From positions 4,135,286 through 4,199,285 of the forward strand of contig JAJUBI010000004.1 of the NCBI GenBank assembly GCA_022419385.1: a DNA stretch of 64,000 nt, written 5' to 3'. The translations under genes and the position numbers were made by a program. Below, piece by piece: positions 33,525 to 44,340 of this stretch. The stretch is from Paraconiothyrium sp. Pb-2020 (taxonomy: Eukaryota > Ascomycota > Dothideomycetes > Pleosporales > Didymosphaeriaceae). The notes beneath the pieces are model-generated. The model was not told the origin of the DNA, made no database searches, and was given only the letters and a program-made list of their open reading frames with translations. Numbering within the stretch: position 1 is the stretch's first letter; the number at the start of each line of letters is the position of its first letter.

Positions 33525-35302
33525 TCAGAATGTACTGCCTTTCGTCAAGCTCCTCTTCCAACTCCTCTTCTTCAACTCTCCATTACCATTCCCTCCAACC
33601 CTTGCAATCCTCAACTCCCCCTTCGGCACCACCAATGCCCCTCCACTATCCGTTAACTTTTTTCTTATCTCTTTCTCGTCCAAAACATCACCATTCGGCT
33701 CGTCTTCTCCGACCTCCTCCCTCATCGCGGCCGCAATGTCGAGTATGCTCCGCAGCAGCCCGGGTCGCCTCCCTGTCCTGTACATCCTAGAATGCATCCG
33801 AGTGTCCATCCACATGCCCACCATCATACAGCTCCACACGAAGTTGAATATAGCGATCATGAACAAAAAAATATACGAAAACCCCCACTGGTATGTTTCG
33901 CTGGGCTTGCACGAGCCATGCGTGTGCAGGTACGATGCAGGGAATATGAGGCCCTGGCGAGCGGCATCGGGGCTTGGAGTTAGCGAGTAATGCGGGTATA
34001 TGAGGCCTGGGGAGGGGCGGTCAACGTCCCGACTTTCGGCTTCGAAGGTGATGTTGAGAGAAGGAGGGGGCAGATGCGTGGTTGTGCCGTTGAAAACGAA
34101 AGTACTGTTGACGTCGCGTTGAACAGAGGTCGTGACCCAGTTGGAGAGGTTAAGAGATTGGGTATCCGGGTTGTATGAGATGCCCAGATAGTGGGATGAA
34201 TCTAGGAAAGAGTTAACACAGCAGCAGCGCCTCGGGCCAGAGAGAACATGGACTTACAGTTGAAAATGGCCTCCGCAAGCTCTTTGTCATAAGCCACGGA
34301 AATCAACGGCTTCGTGTAATTCTCCCCCAACCTTTGACTGTCCTGCACAATGTATTCGACCCGCCTAACCTCATTCCATGCTACCAGATTCCTACTCTCA
34401 TCTTCCACATATGGCTCATACGTCGTGATATACCCTGTCAAAGCCGCCATCAGAGTCGGAAACGCCAGCACATACAATGTTCCAAGGACCATACACAACA
34501 TCGCCAACCACCTAAAGAACCTCCTCCAATTCGTCTCCCCGAATGCCAACCACTCTTTCGCAAGCACCCCCAGCGTCCCCAACGTGGTTGTCTGAAACGC
34601 CACACTCGTGTACATCTTATAGCTCGTGCGGTGCAGTTCCATATGGTACAGCAACCACTCGTTGAATACGCGGTAGTTCACCCACGCGAGCAGCATCTGG
34701 CCGCCACGCCCAACGAAAAGGTCCCACGTGATGTCGATGACTTTTACCTGCGTGAATGTCATCGCACCAAAACTCAGATTTGGTGTAAACAGATACGATG
34801 AGTCCTGGAATACCCGAAGGTCCAAAGTCAGTGCATGTTTCAAGCAAGTGGAGATGGTACATTGCTTCGTGTCTTAGCTAAACGGGGCAGATTCATTTCT
34901 TGCGTTACAAGCACAAATATTAAGGTATTTTCTTCGCTTGACGGGGCAAAAGCATCCACGCGGGACCGGGAGACTGACCATGATGCGCCAGGTGGCGCCC
35001 GTGGCTTCTTTCCACATTCCATTGGGGTAGCAGTCGCGGCCATTGAGGTACGACTGAGAAGCAGCTTCTGCGGCGGCGGAGAGGAGGACAATAGGGAGGA
35101 GGGCGAGTGGGAGGCAGGATATGGTGAGAAAGGTGCGCCAGGGGAAGGACGAGGGTTTCCATCTCTTTCTACATTTTCTCTGTGCTCTGCTTCCAGGTCT
35201 TGCCTCGTGTGAGGATCTATGGGATGGGCTCCGCATCGGCAGCATTTCGTAGCTGGTATCGGAACGCGCTTTGAATTCCTGCAGTTCGGCGGTGGATTTC
35301 AT
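33525..35302 (-). CDS. Multi-pass membrane protein, fungal, function unknown
   Basis: Three exons, 35302-34979, 34804-34258 and 34201-33525, join in phase over 174 bp and 56 bp introns and give 515 residues. Hydrophobic segments occur near residues 50-70 (WRTFLTISCLPLALLPIVLL), at two places in the middle (VAFQTTTLGTLGVLA; FFRWLAMLCMVLGTLYVLAF) and near residue 430 (YIFLFMIAIFNFVWSCMMVG). A long hydrophilic, Asn/Ser/Thr-rich stretch with several N-glycosylation sequons (NLSNW, NSTF, NGTTT, NITFEA) lies between the last two and is probably outside the cell or in a lumen. The N- and C-terminal tails are basic and probably cytosolic. I recognise the layout as one common in uncharacterised Dothideomycete proteins but cannot assign a role. 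The gene lies next to the AT-rich island, without damage. Confidence 0.8.
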
Positions 35303-36478
35303 GGCTCTTGCGCGATGATGCAAGCATGCTCGTCCCGGACTAGAGCGACGACGTCCTTCCCGCTGAAGCTTATGTGGAAAGTTGATGTGTTGGCGCTGAT
35401 GTCACGAATCTTCCCTCCATTACCGAGACGGAGGTGGATTGGGGGCCAAGTGAGGCGCAGGGCTGGCGAAGATCATTTCGTCCCCACTCCGATGCTTGAC
35501 ATCTGCCTCGGCGACAAACGTCTGCCCTACGAAATCTCGCGAACATCCTTTGCAAGTTTCCTATTAAGACAGGCAACAATGGCCCACACAAAACATGAAC
35601 TACGCAGCGTAAACTTTATTCTAAAATCAACACCTCTATACGGATATGATCATGTAGCGTAGGGTAACTTACGCTATAGTACATTATCAAAGCTGCGACC
35701 TTATACTGCATAACCGTCTCTCATGGTGGCGCAAGAATCAAGTCAATCGTAAGTGTCAGCCGCTGTGGACAAACAATAGACTTTGCAAAGTAGTAGCGAT
35801 ACTTTGATCTTTGGGTTGCGAGGCCTAGCGAATCTGCAGCAAGCCATCCAACGCAACTGATCCATCTATCAAGAAGGGTACATGATGGTTCTCAAAATTA
35901 GCCTGGAAGATTTTGCGTTGTGGTATTGGATTCCCTGGTAGATACCAGTGCGATGTAAGAAGTGGTTTGTTGTACATTCCATATGCTGCAAAGCGTCGTC
36001 TTTCGTAAGAAGCAATTCATTGCAAGCAATACCTTGTAAGGCGAGGTCAAGATCTATATGGCACGTCTTGACGTGTTGTTCCAATTCAGTGTATGTCCTC
36101 GTGATCGGGATGCCTTCGTTGCAGGATGTGCATTTGGGACCATTTGCGCTTGGTTGGACGATACATACGAGAGCGAAAGTGACCAATGTTCCGTTTGAGA
36201 GTCAAAGCTGGTCGGTGATATGTGAAAATTCTAGCAAATGCGACCAGTGTGGTAAGGATGTGTTATACTTGCGTAGCCAAGAACAACTTTCGCGGTACGA
36301 TAGCCCTTATACAATAGGCGCCGTAATAGATGATGTTAGCGTAATGTGAGGGAGGTTGCGCGACAAATTCAGCTATTCGCAATTACTCAGCGCCTGCTTT
36401 ACAGTGTGAGCCTGTTTGAATTTTTTAAAAGGGATACTCTTTTAGTAAGATGACTGAATTGACTACACTAGGATTATC
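35303..36478. other. Intergenic with one zinc-finger-like frame
   Basis: About 1.2 kb between two minus-strand genes. Apart from the frame listed at 35869-36186, nothing is supported. A small inverted repeat, AGCGTA...TACGCT, lies near 35656-35675. Confidence 0.4.
35869..36186 (-). pseudogene. Zinc-finger-like open frame, fragment
   Basis: A frame of about 105 codons without an ATG at its head. It reads CTSCNEGIPITRTYTELEQH then VKTCH, followed by IACNELLLTKDDALQHMECT then TNHF. The two Cys...His sets resemble degenerate C2H2 fingers, and codon use looks natural. No upstream exon with a start could be joined, so this may be a gene fragment. It may also be chance. Confidence 0.3.
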
Positions 36479-38103
36479 TCAAGCCTTCCCCTTCCCCTTG
36501 ACAACGTCCTCTGCAGTGTCCACCAGCACTTCGAACACCCTCTTCATATACTTCTCCTCGGACCTCTGCACCGCACTAACCACGCGAATAACATATAGGC
36601 CACACACCACCGTACTCGTCAAGAAGAATTCCCCACCTGCATTCACTCTCTCATACACCTCTTTCGTGACGCGATTAGCATCTTCTCTATACTGCGCCTC
36701 CGCATCATTCGTGAAATCATTTAGATACGCCTCATGCGCAGGGTTCGACTTCGTCGCCGGAGACGACGGCGCGTTAGGCTTGCTTGGATTAATTTGAAAC
36801 GTCGTAAGGGCAAATGCAGCAGGCGTGACAACGGAAAAGACATCGGGACGTGTCTCGAGTAGGCCTTGGAAGTACTCTCCCAGCTTGACATGCCCGCGGA
36901 TGAACTCTCGCAGACCATTAACACCGTACGTCCTGAGTACGAACCACACCTTTAAGCTCCTGAAGCGGCGGCCGAGCGGAATCTGCCAGTCGCGGTAATC
37001 CGTGACGAGCCCGCTCTCGGTGAACTGATTGCGGAGGTACGATGGCGTGATGCTGTAGGTATCGATGAGGTCTTTGCGGCGCTTGATGAAGAAGGCGCTG
37101 CAGTCAAAGTTGGTGAGCAGCCACTTGTGAAGATTGAAGTTGAAAGAGTCGAAGTTTGCAATGGGTGGGCAGATATGCTGGTACTCTGGGCAGATGAGCG
37201 CGGAGCCTGCGTACGCGGCGTCGACGTGAATCCAGAGGTCCGGATAGTCGCGTGCTACATCGGCGATGCCTTCGAGGTCATCGACTGCGCAAGTTCCGGT
37301 GCTACCAATGGTGACTGTGAAGTAAAACGGCTCTAGGCCCTTTTCTTTGAGCTCTTCGATGGTTTTTCGGAGGGCTTTGCCTGAGACACTGAAGTTGGTC
37401 GAGCGGGGCGCGGGGACGGTGCGGAAGCGTGTGCCTGCAATGACGGCGGCCTTTTGTGTAGAGGAGTGTGCGTGTTCTGAGCCTAGGGCTACCATCTTCC
37501 CTCGAAGATCTGCAGCTTTGTCCATCCTCTCGTCTCCCTCGGGCATGTCGCCCAATTTCCTTCTGATGAGCCTTTCTCTTGCTGCTACAAGTGCAGTGAG
37601 CACCACCTCGCTCGCTGTGCCCTGGATGATACCGCCCCCCTCACCCGCACTTTGGAAGCAATCGGGTAAGGCAAGCAACTTAGCAATCCAGTCCATGACT
37701 ACGGTCTCTAATTCCGTGACCGCAGGAGAGCAGATCCAATTGAAGGCTGCGGCATTGAAAGCACCCGAGTACATTTCGCCCAGCATGCCGGGGTAGGACG
37801 AATTGCACGGGAAGAAAGCCATAAACTTAGGTGATTGCCAGTGAGTAAGGCCCGGCATAATGACCTTGTCAATGTCGGCTTGGATGGCGCTCCATGGCTC
37901 GCCTTCTTCTGGTGGACCCGAGGGAAGGAGGGGTCGTAGGTAACCTGGTGATACGTTTGGGAGTACTGGCCTTTCAGCTACATTATCATAGTACTGAATG
38001 ACTACAGTTGTTTTTTAGCAATGACCAAACAAGTAGGACTCGGGTAAGCAGTACTCTCATCAATGGCACTGTGCGCGGCTTCTCGAAATTGTGCTGAATC
38101 CAT
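36479..38103 (-). CDS. Aromatic-L-amino-acid decarboxylase (PLP, group II)
   Basis: Exon 1 (38103-38055) and exon 2 (38001-36479) join in phase over a 53 bp intron and give 523 residues, somewhat longer than plant or animal homologues. Group II decarboxylases remove CO2 from tyrosine, DOPA, tryptophan or related amino acids. The N-terminus (AIDEIIQYYDNVAERPVLP, then GYLRPLLPSGPPEEGEPW) and MPGLTHWQSPKFMAFFPCNS are characteristic. The PLP lysine is in FNFNLHKWLLTNFDCSAFF at residue 309, and the cofactor-binding Asp is in LWIHVDAAYAGSALICPEY. A typical active-site Tyr/His loop region (SEHAHSSTQKAAVIAG) is present. An insertion of Pro/Ser/Lys-rich residues near residue 415 (PSKPNAPSSPATKSNPAHE) is fungal. 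The amino-acid preference cannot be set from these motifs. Confidence 0.9.
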
Positions 38104-38585
38104 GGTGTGCGTGGCGAATTGAATACCTCTCAACAGACCCACACCAAGTCCAAAAGTATAGAGTCAGTATCGAACACAATCAATCGCTCCGTTGAGTGAA
38201 GTCGTTACAAAGTATATAATCTTTGCCTTTCACGAACAGGTGGGTTTGCCCGAAGTCGGTAGTGCGCGCTTTAATTCCGCCCTCTTTCCTTTCACGGTTA
38301 GCAGCGCATCGGAACGGATTAAGAAGTGCTAGGTCCCGAGGTCGTAGGGCGTGAAAACTACACAAGACAGATAGCAGCCGTTACTGTTCCGTCTAGGAGG
38401 ATTCTCTGCACTGGGGGAAATTTCAGAAAATGTCTGGTAGTCGCTGCGGGCCCTCGAAAGTGTACGACAAGTTGACACCACGTCTACTGTTCAAACACCT
38501 ACGACTAAGGATGTAGACGAGATTGCTTATCATAAGGGTATTAGAGTAAATCTATCAAAGGACGGTCGAATGTTGGTGTTCTTAA
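38104..38585. other. Short intergenic region
   Basis: About 480 bp between the decarboxylase start and the Bre2 stop, both on the minus strand. A frame at 38180-38365 has no domain. The part near 38380-38560 is less GC-rich than the genes. Nothing further is visible. Confidence 0.4.
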
Positions 38586-40349
38586 TCAATACCGCCTTCC
38601 AACTTCCACGCCAACGTTTTCATCCGGGTTCGCAAAGCCCCTAGCTTTTGGCGTTGACTTGCCCGCCACATCCTGGGGGGTCTCTCCCGTGTAATTCCAT
38701 CCGCCATCTTGCACAAAGAAGTCGACTTCGTCGATGATGTCCCAGACCACGTCCTCCGCAATTTGCTCCTTGTACCTTTCGCCAATCGCTCGTAATTTTC
38801 TTCCTTCGGGTATCCGTTTCTCGATTTCGTCGCTCCCCTGCATTTGCGTGTCCTTTTCACGCTGCCTCTGGATCTCCTCTGGTGGACACCAGAAATCGGG
38901 CCCGAAATTGACCTGCGCGACTCCTTTGTTGAAAACGGCTACAGTTGGGAAATAACCCACCATACCGTCGTCGAATCCGATCCTTGCGCCAGCTTTCAGA
39001 GCTTCTGCGGAGGGTACGCTCGCTGGAGGCAAGAAAGCGAGGAGACCCTCGTAGGCGATTCCCATTTCCTTCCCATTCTTGTACACTTTGATGTGGGACT
39101 GAGGCAGAGATCGAATGCTTACTTCCTCGTGATTCGGTGATGGGTTGATCTTGGGCACGGGTCCTCGATCGTGGTATTGCTCCACCGCTTTACTGATGTG
39201 ATAATCGAGCTGTTCGAACAAAAAATTGCCTTTGTAGCCTACCGGAATACGGTCGCGGATTATGTCCATTGGCTTCTCAGTTGGATCATATGCATCTTTT
39301 GCGTCAAAACCGTCCCCGATGTCGACAGCAGGATTGTAGATTCCCTCGACAACTTTACGGTGTAGCGCTAGTGAAGGCAGTTGGATCTCGAGACCAATGA
39401 CATCGCCTTCCCCGAAATGCTCATCACTGACATATTCGACTGGCGTCGGCTTGTTGTGAGGCGGACGTGGCTTCATATGCTTGCTTTTGGCGTTCTTTGG
39501 TAATGGCTTGAAGACCTTAGATATCCGCGAGCGATGCATGACTTCAAAGCGAGCGTCTGTGATGCCGTAGCTGTAGCCATCAAACCCCACAGGGCCATCT
39601 AGCGGCGCCTCTCGTCTGGCCCATCCCACGCGGATATGGGGCCCTGGCTTGGTTTCTCCAGTCTTGAGATCCAAGGGATCCTGAGGTCCCTCTGCAGGTA
39701 TGCCTTTCAGAACCTTGACTTCAAAGTACATCCTGCCTTCCCGGGCCACGACGTTTCCCCTTCCCATACGCCAGCCCTTCTCCTGGGTCACAATTGTTGC
39801 AGTCTCCTTGTCAAATGAAAACCATCTGTCAGTATCCTCGTGGCTCATGCGTGGTCCGTACGGCTTGGAGTCGCTCTGGCGGTAGAACTGCTTATGGCGG
39901 AATTGTGGGTCTGCCACGGCGTGTGTGTATCGGTAGCCCTTCTTGTTCCAGGCATGATCCAAGGGCCTTAGAAGTTGCGTACCGTCTGGAGCGGTAAGCG
40001 GAGGATCCCAAGAAAATTGGCCTTCCCTTGGCTGTTGGTAATCTGAGAGTTTGGGCTCCGGGATTGAGTAACGCATAGGCGAATCCGTCGATGGCCGCTC
40101 TTTCTTCGATTTAGAGGTAGGATTTGGCGTGCTTCCGCGCGTGTTGGACGAGGCTTCTCGCTTCTTGATCGTCTCGCGTTTCTCTCGCTGCTCTCGCGGC
40201 GGAGCTCGTGGACGCGCGCGCGATGCAGCATCTGGATTCGGATTGAGCGGCGAGGATATGGCTGGGGCGTGGTCTTCTTCTAAAGTGCGCTTCACAGGCA
40301 ACGATGCGCCTGGCGTGTTGGCGCGCGAGTTTGATTGCGACTCGGCCAT
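38586..40349 (-). CDS. COMPASS subunit Bre2/CclA, SPRY domain
   Basis: One uninterrupted frame of 587 residues from the ATG at 40349 (MAESQSNSRANTPG). Bre2, the fungal counterpart of Ash2, is a core subunit of the Set1 histone H3-lysine-4 methyltransferase complex; in Aspergillus its homologue CclA restrains silent secondary-metabolite clusters. The first 100 residues are basic and low in complexity. A split SPRY domain follows: RWFSFDKETATIVTQEKGWR, MYFEVKVLKGIP, HIRVGWARREAPLDGPVGFD, YSYGITDARFEV, then EGDVIGLEIQLPS and, after a long insertion, SHIKVYKNGKEMGIAYEGLL with GYFPTVAVFNKGVAQVNFGP. The insertion within SPRY is a known feature of Bre2. The C-terminal helix (RYKEQIAEDVVWDIIDEVDF) should bind the Sdc1/Dpy-30 subunit. 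An in-frame codon 141 bp upstream extends the frame, but homologues begin near MAES. Confidence 0.9.
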   Translation of the reverse strand: MAESQSNSRANTPGASLPVKRTLEEDHAPAISSPLNPNPDAASRARPRAPPREQREKRETIKKREASSNTRGSTPNPTSKSKKERPSTDSPMRYSIPEPKLSDYQQPREGQFSWDPPLTAPDGTQLLRPLDHAWNKKGYRYTHAVADPQFRHKQFYRQSDSKPYGPRMSHEDTDRWFSFDKETATIVTQEKGWRMGRGNVVAREGRMYFEVKVLKGIPAEGPQDPLDLKTGETKPGPHIRVGWARREAPLDGPVGFDGYSYGITDARFEVMHRSRISKVFKPLPKNAKSKHMKPRPPHNKPTPVEYVSDEHFGEGDVIGLEIQLPSLALHRKVVEGIYNPAVDIGDGFDAKDAYDPTEKPMDIIRDRIPVGYKGNFLFEQLDYHISKAVEQYHDRGPVPKINPSPNHEEVSIRSLPQSHIKVYKNGKEMGIAYEGLLAFLPPASVPSAEALKAGARIGFDDGMVGYFPTVAVFNKGVAQVNFGPDFWCPPEEIQRQREKDTQMQGSDEIEKRIPEGRKLRAIGERYKEQIAEDVVWDIIDEVDFFVQDGGWNYTGETPQDVAGKSTPKARGFANPDENVGVEVGRRY

Positions 40350-40666
40350 GATCAGCTGGTATAGACAGCAACTGGCTTTCCGTGGAGATTCGATGGCGGT
40401 AGGCGCATCTACGCTTGACGATTGAGGACGCGTGCAGCACAGGCGGTCGTGGGGAGCTTTATGAACCACCTCGCGACGCAATGCAGGCACGCGAATGTTT
40501 GCTGATCGTAGCTTCCGGGTAGCTTCTGCGCTACACCAGATCTGTAAAGCGGGCCCTGCAGCATGGCAGCGCTAAAATAAAAAGTTAGCGGGGCAACGCC
40601 TGCCCGAGCATTCGAATTTCGCAGCACGACACGCACAAAACGAACCTCGATACAAGAGCACTCGTC
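40350..40666. promoter_or_regulatory. Head-to-head promoter of bre2 and bystin
   Basis: Only 317 bp separate the two divergent start codons, so the promoters overlap or are shared. The sequence is GC-rich with several CpG-containing words and lacks an obvious TATA box on either strand. Two housekeeping genes with nuclear roles would then be co-expressed, which is inference. Confidence 0.6.
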
Positions 40667-42227
40667 ATGCCGAAAACACCCAAGTCGCCCGCCGTCCGCG
40701 AGTCTCAACGCCACAATCCACTGGCCGAAGAATACGCACCCTCAAATCCGTTCCCCACAAAGCAGAAGTCCGCAAAGACTCGGAAGCGACAAGACGAGGA
40801 TGATGGAGACAAATTCGTAGATAGCAAGAGTTCCCGGAAGATTCTAGAGTTGGGTCAGGAGCTCGCAGACGAAGCAGAGAGTGAGAGCAGACCGCAAAGA
40901 CCACCCAAGGCGAACCCTGCGTTTGATTTCGACACAAGACTGGATGAGGACATAGAAGGGAGGGTACAATATGACAATGACGACGATGCCTGGGGAGACG
41001 AGGAGGAAGAGATTGTGGAGGAGGTGGAGATTGATCCTGAAGATCTGGACACCTTCAACAAATTCATGCAGACCGATGACAATCCGATTAGCTGGCCGGG
41101 TGCAGAGGCGCAATCTTCTGGGCCCGGCACTGATCTGGCAGCGTTGATCTTACAAAGAATCGCGGAAAAGGAGTCTGCAGAGCCGCAGCGGCAGATAATA
41201 GGGGGTGGGGATCCAGAAGATGCTGTCGAGATTCCTGAAAAGGTTGTGGAAGTCTATTCGAAAGTTGGCCTGATCTTGTCGCGATATAAGTCTGGCAAGC
41301 TTCCCAAGCCATTCAAGGTGAGCACATCGTTATGGGATGGGTGCGATGTTTAGTTGCTGACCCAGGTATAGATCTTGCCTACCATTGGCGCGTGGGAAAC
41401 GCTGGTCGCTATAACAAGACCTGACCAATGGACTCCTAATGCTGTCTACGCTGGGACCCGCCTGGTAAGCCTTCCGGAAACGCGTTGCAATCCTTACGCT
41501 GTGCTAACGTTAATCTTAGTTTGTCTCCTCCAAGCCCTACATCGCACAAGCGTTTCTCAATCAAGTTCTTCTTCCCGCAGTGCAGCAGAACATCCTAGAG
41601 ACCCACAAGCTGAACGTGCACTTGTACAATGCTCTGAAGAAGGCTCTCTACAAGCCTTCAGCATTCTTCAAGGGCATCGTTTTTCCCATGCTAATCGATG
41701 GATGCAACCAACGCGAGGCCACCATTGTTGCGTCCGTGGTCTCAAAAGTTAGCGTACCCGTGCTGCATTCCGCTGCCGCTCTCCATCGGATTTGCGAAAT
41801 CTCCGCTGAACAGATGTCTTCTGACCCCGAAGCGGCTGGCCCAGCCAACATCTTCATACGAACACTGCTCGAGAAGAAATATGCTCTTCCCTACAAAGTC
41901 ATCGACTCTCTCGTCTTCCATTTCATACGGTTCCGAGCCGCAGGCGCAAGCAGCGCAGACGCTATGGACACCGAGGGTGGAGAGCTCGCTGGGGCCGGGA
42001 AGCTACCGGTCATATGGCATCAGTGCTTGCTAGCTTTTGCACAGCGTTATAGGAACGATATCACAGAGGATCAGAGAGAAGCGCTGCTGGATCTGCTGCT
42101 TACAAGGGGTCACCACACCATTAGCCCAGAAGTCCGGCGGGAACTACTACAAGGTAGGGGACGTGGCACCGTTATTGAGCCGCCGCCTGTGGGTATGGAT
42201 GGCGACGACACCATGGTCATGGGTTGA
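40667..42227 (+). CDS. ENP1: Bystin family ribosome-assembly factor
   Basis: Exons 40667-41317, 41372-41464 and 41520-42227, phase 0 throughout, give 483 residues, the usual length. Bystin/Enp1 binds late 40S precursors in the nucleolus and is needed for 18S rRNA maturation and export. The N-terminal part is charged with an acidic run (DEEEEIVEEVEIDPEDLDTF). The conserved domain starts near residue 185: SKVGLILSRYKSGKLPKPFK, ILPTIGAWETLVAITRPDQW, FVSSKPYIAQAFLNQVLLPA, LYNALKKALYKPSAFFKG, IVFPMLIDGCNQREATIVAS and ALPYKVIDSLVFHFIRF. All blocks are in order and intact. Symbol by analogy with yeast. Confidence 0.95.
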
Positions 42228-42374
42228 TGCATAAAAGTTCTCACTGTTCTACGATTGACGCATGCATTACATTTGGCGCACATGGGTCGGATTGATTCAT
42301 AGATCTCAAATATACCCTCGATTCACTTTAAAGCCTCTGTCACTCCGACTAAAGAACCATCCATCCAGACTCCA

Positions 42375-42671
42375 CTACTCACTCTTCACCTCAGCCTTCC
42401 CCTTGTAAAACGCAACGTAATTCTTGATCTTCTCGTACCCCGGCAACGGAGTCGGATAATACCACGCGACGTCCTTGACCTCGGTCTTGTTCGTTGTGAC
42501 AGAATAGTAAGAAGCGTCGCCCTTGTAAGGGCAGTGCGTCGTAGTCTTTGTGGGCGTGAATGCGGATTTTGTCAGCGACGAGGGCGGGAAGTAGATGTTG
42601 CCGTCGACGACTTCCCATGTATCTGTTGAAGCGACTTGAATGCCATTCACAGAGGCGGTGGCGTGCGGCAT
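42375..42671 (-). CDS. DUF427 domain protein
   Basis: A compact 98-residue frame from the ATG at 42671 (MPHATASVNGIQVAS). It matches the DUF427 fold: VVDGNIYFPPSSL, then THCPYKGDASYYSV and VKDVAWYYPTPLPGYEKIKN, and ends YVAFYKGKAEVKSE. The CPYKG motif and the final FYKGK are conserved in this family of single-domain proteins found in bacteria and fungi. The biochemical role is not known. The frame is open upstream to 42797 (42 further codons), so a longer N-terminus is possible, but it would precede the domain and has no known match. Confidence 0.85.
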   Translation of the reverse strand: MPHATASVNGIQVASTDTWEVVDGNIYFPPSSLTKSAFTPTKTTTHCPYKGDASYYSVTTNKTEVKDVAWYYPTPLPGYEKIKNYVAFYKGKAEVKSE

Positions 42672-44340
42672 TGTGGGATGTGAAGTCTCGATTGTGGTAA
42701 AAGTGTCAATTTGGTCGTAGAGACGTGACGTTACTGCAGAGGTTATTTCCCGTGTGGCGTAGTCAAAATGAGGGGTGGTATTGAAGTAAGGTTGCAAATG
42801 CGGGGAGCAATGGCATCATCACATGCATGCTTGTGGCCTGGAATGATTACTCAGTAGACAACTAGGAATGTTGCACCGTACAATGAGGACCAGGGTTGGT
42901 TTTGCATCCATAAAGTACTCCAGAACGCATGTGAGAGATATGATGGCTGCACTCCATCCACACGTCGAGAGGGCCGTCCTGCTCCCTCATTGGACAGCGC
43001 TCACTGGCTGCCGGGAAGCAGATGGGAGAGCTTTGTAACACATCAGAGGGCCTAATATAAAAGTGACACTGGATATGCGCCCAGAACTCCAATTGCGCAA
43101 GCTGATGTGGCAGCCATGCTCATTCTAAAGCCCTGGCGCAGATATTCTGGGGCTGGTAGACGTGAAAACAGAGCACTGAGCTGTCAATTGGCCTCCTCTA
43201 GTACACAGATTGGATAACATGTAGAAAGACTGCCTAGAGCCAGAAAAGTCAGGGATGGACTTTTGTGAAGCACCGATATCTTGCACGACACGCAAGAGTC
43301 AACGCTAGCTTCGGGGAGAAAACAAAATACCCGCGCACTGAGACTCTTGGAATAAATACTTTCTTTGATTTCAACGATTAGGGGGTGGAGACTGGGGTAA
43401 CGCGGGACACTTTTGGAGGTCTAGTACCGTTTCGTTCAGGAGGCTGAGCTGCACGTTCAGCTTCGCGGGCCTATGGAGCTAGCGTCTATGGAGACCTTTA
43501 ACGAAGGGAGAAAGGAGAAAGGAGAAGGCACACGAATTAGTAGAATCAAGAGACCCGGATCTGAATCCGAGTGGTGCTCCGCTGAAGCGAATTCGGTGCT
43601 TCTCCGATGGCTCCTTGCACGTGACCGGGCATGCGCCGAGTGGGCTTATTGATTTCACGCATTGTGGTGTCTAGACTTAGACTGCGATGGATGATCCAAA
43701 CAACCGTGCAAGAGGCCAACTCTGAATGTGTGACTCGAATCCTCCACCAAACAAATTCCAACGGTGCCTTTCACCGCTTGCCCGGTTCGACGGGAACTGG
43801 ATCCACTGATCCGCAAAGACCCTTTGGTCCACTGCGAGAATTCAGCACCAAAGGACGCTAAAAGGGGCCATGGATGGGCTTCTTGACACTGGAAAACTGT
43901 TGCATTATCTGCCAACGGCGACCGAGACATACGCGAAAGAATTGCGTACCGGCCCCGAGCCTCGAGACGAGGCGCAATCGAGTGCCAGTGCTGCGAAGTA
44001 CGCATCAAATGTGCATCAGATTGGCGACTGCGTGACTCTTTAAGATACCGCGTGGAGGCCAAGATCAAATAACGCGTGGGATCAAATAACGCGTGGGATA
44101 AGTGCATGTGAAGGGCGCAGAGGCCCTCGGATAGGAGCCGCAGGCTTATCGCTCAACAAAGCAAAGCCAGCACGAACGCGCCAACCCCTGTCACTTGGCT
44201 CTGACGGCATCGCTGCCGTCGCAGAAAAAAACAGATAGCTTGCCCCCATCAGCTCCGATCCAGCTTATCCGCGGCCACCACCTCCTCTATCTCTATCACC
44301 TGCATCTCGCAGTTGCTCTTGTGAGCATCAATTGTCCTCA
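42672..44340. other. Intergenic with short tandem repeats
   Basis: About 1.7 kb between the DUF427 gene and the NADH dehydrogenase gene, divergent, so both promoters lie here. No gene was recognised. A purine-rich tract with repeated GAGAAAG lies near 43509-43529, and a perfect 17 bp tandem duplication lies at 44063-44096. The last 60 bp before 44341 are CT-rich. Confidence 0.45.
44063..44096. repeat. Perfect 17 bp tandem duplication
   Basis: GATCAAATAACGCGTGG occurs twice with no gap, about 245 bp before the ATG of the NADH dehydrogenase. It contains the MluI-type ACGCGT core in each copy, a word bound in yeast by MBF, but that reading is only a possibility here. Confidence 0.75.

Noticed and set aside
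28213..38103. Leu3-like factor and decarboxylase as parts of one cluster
   Set aside because: They are separated by a relic island and an unrelated membrane protein, and no other biosynthetic enzyme is near.
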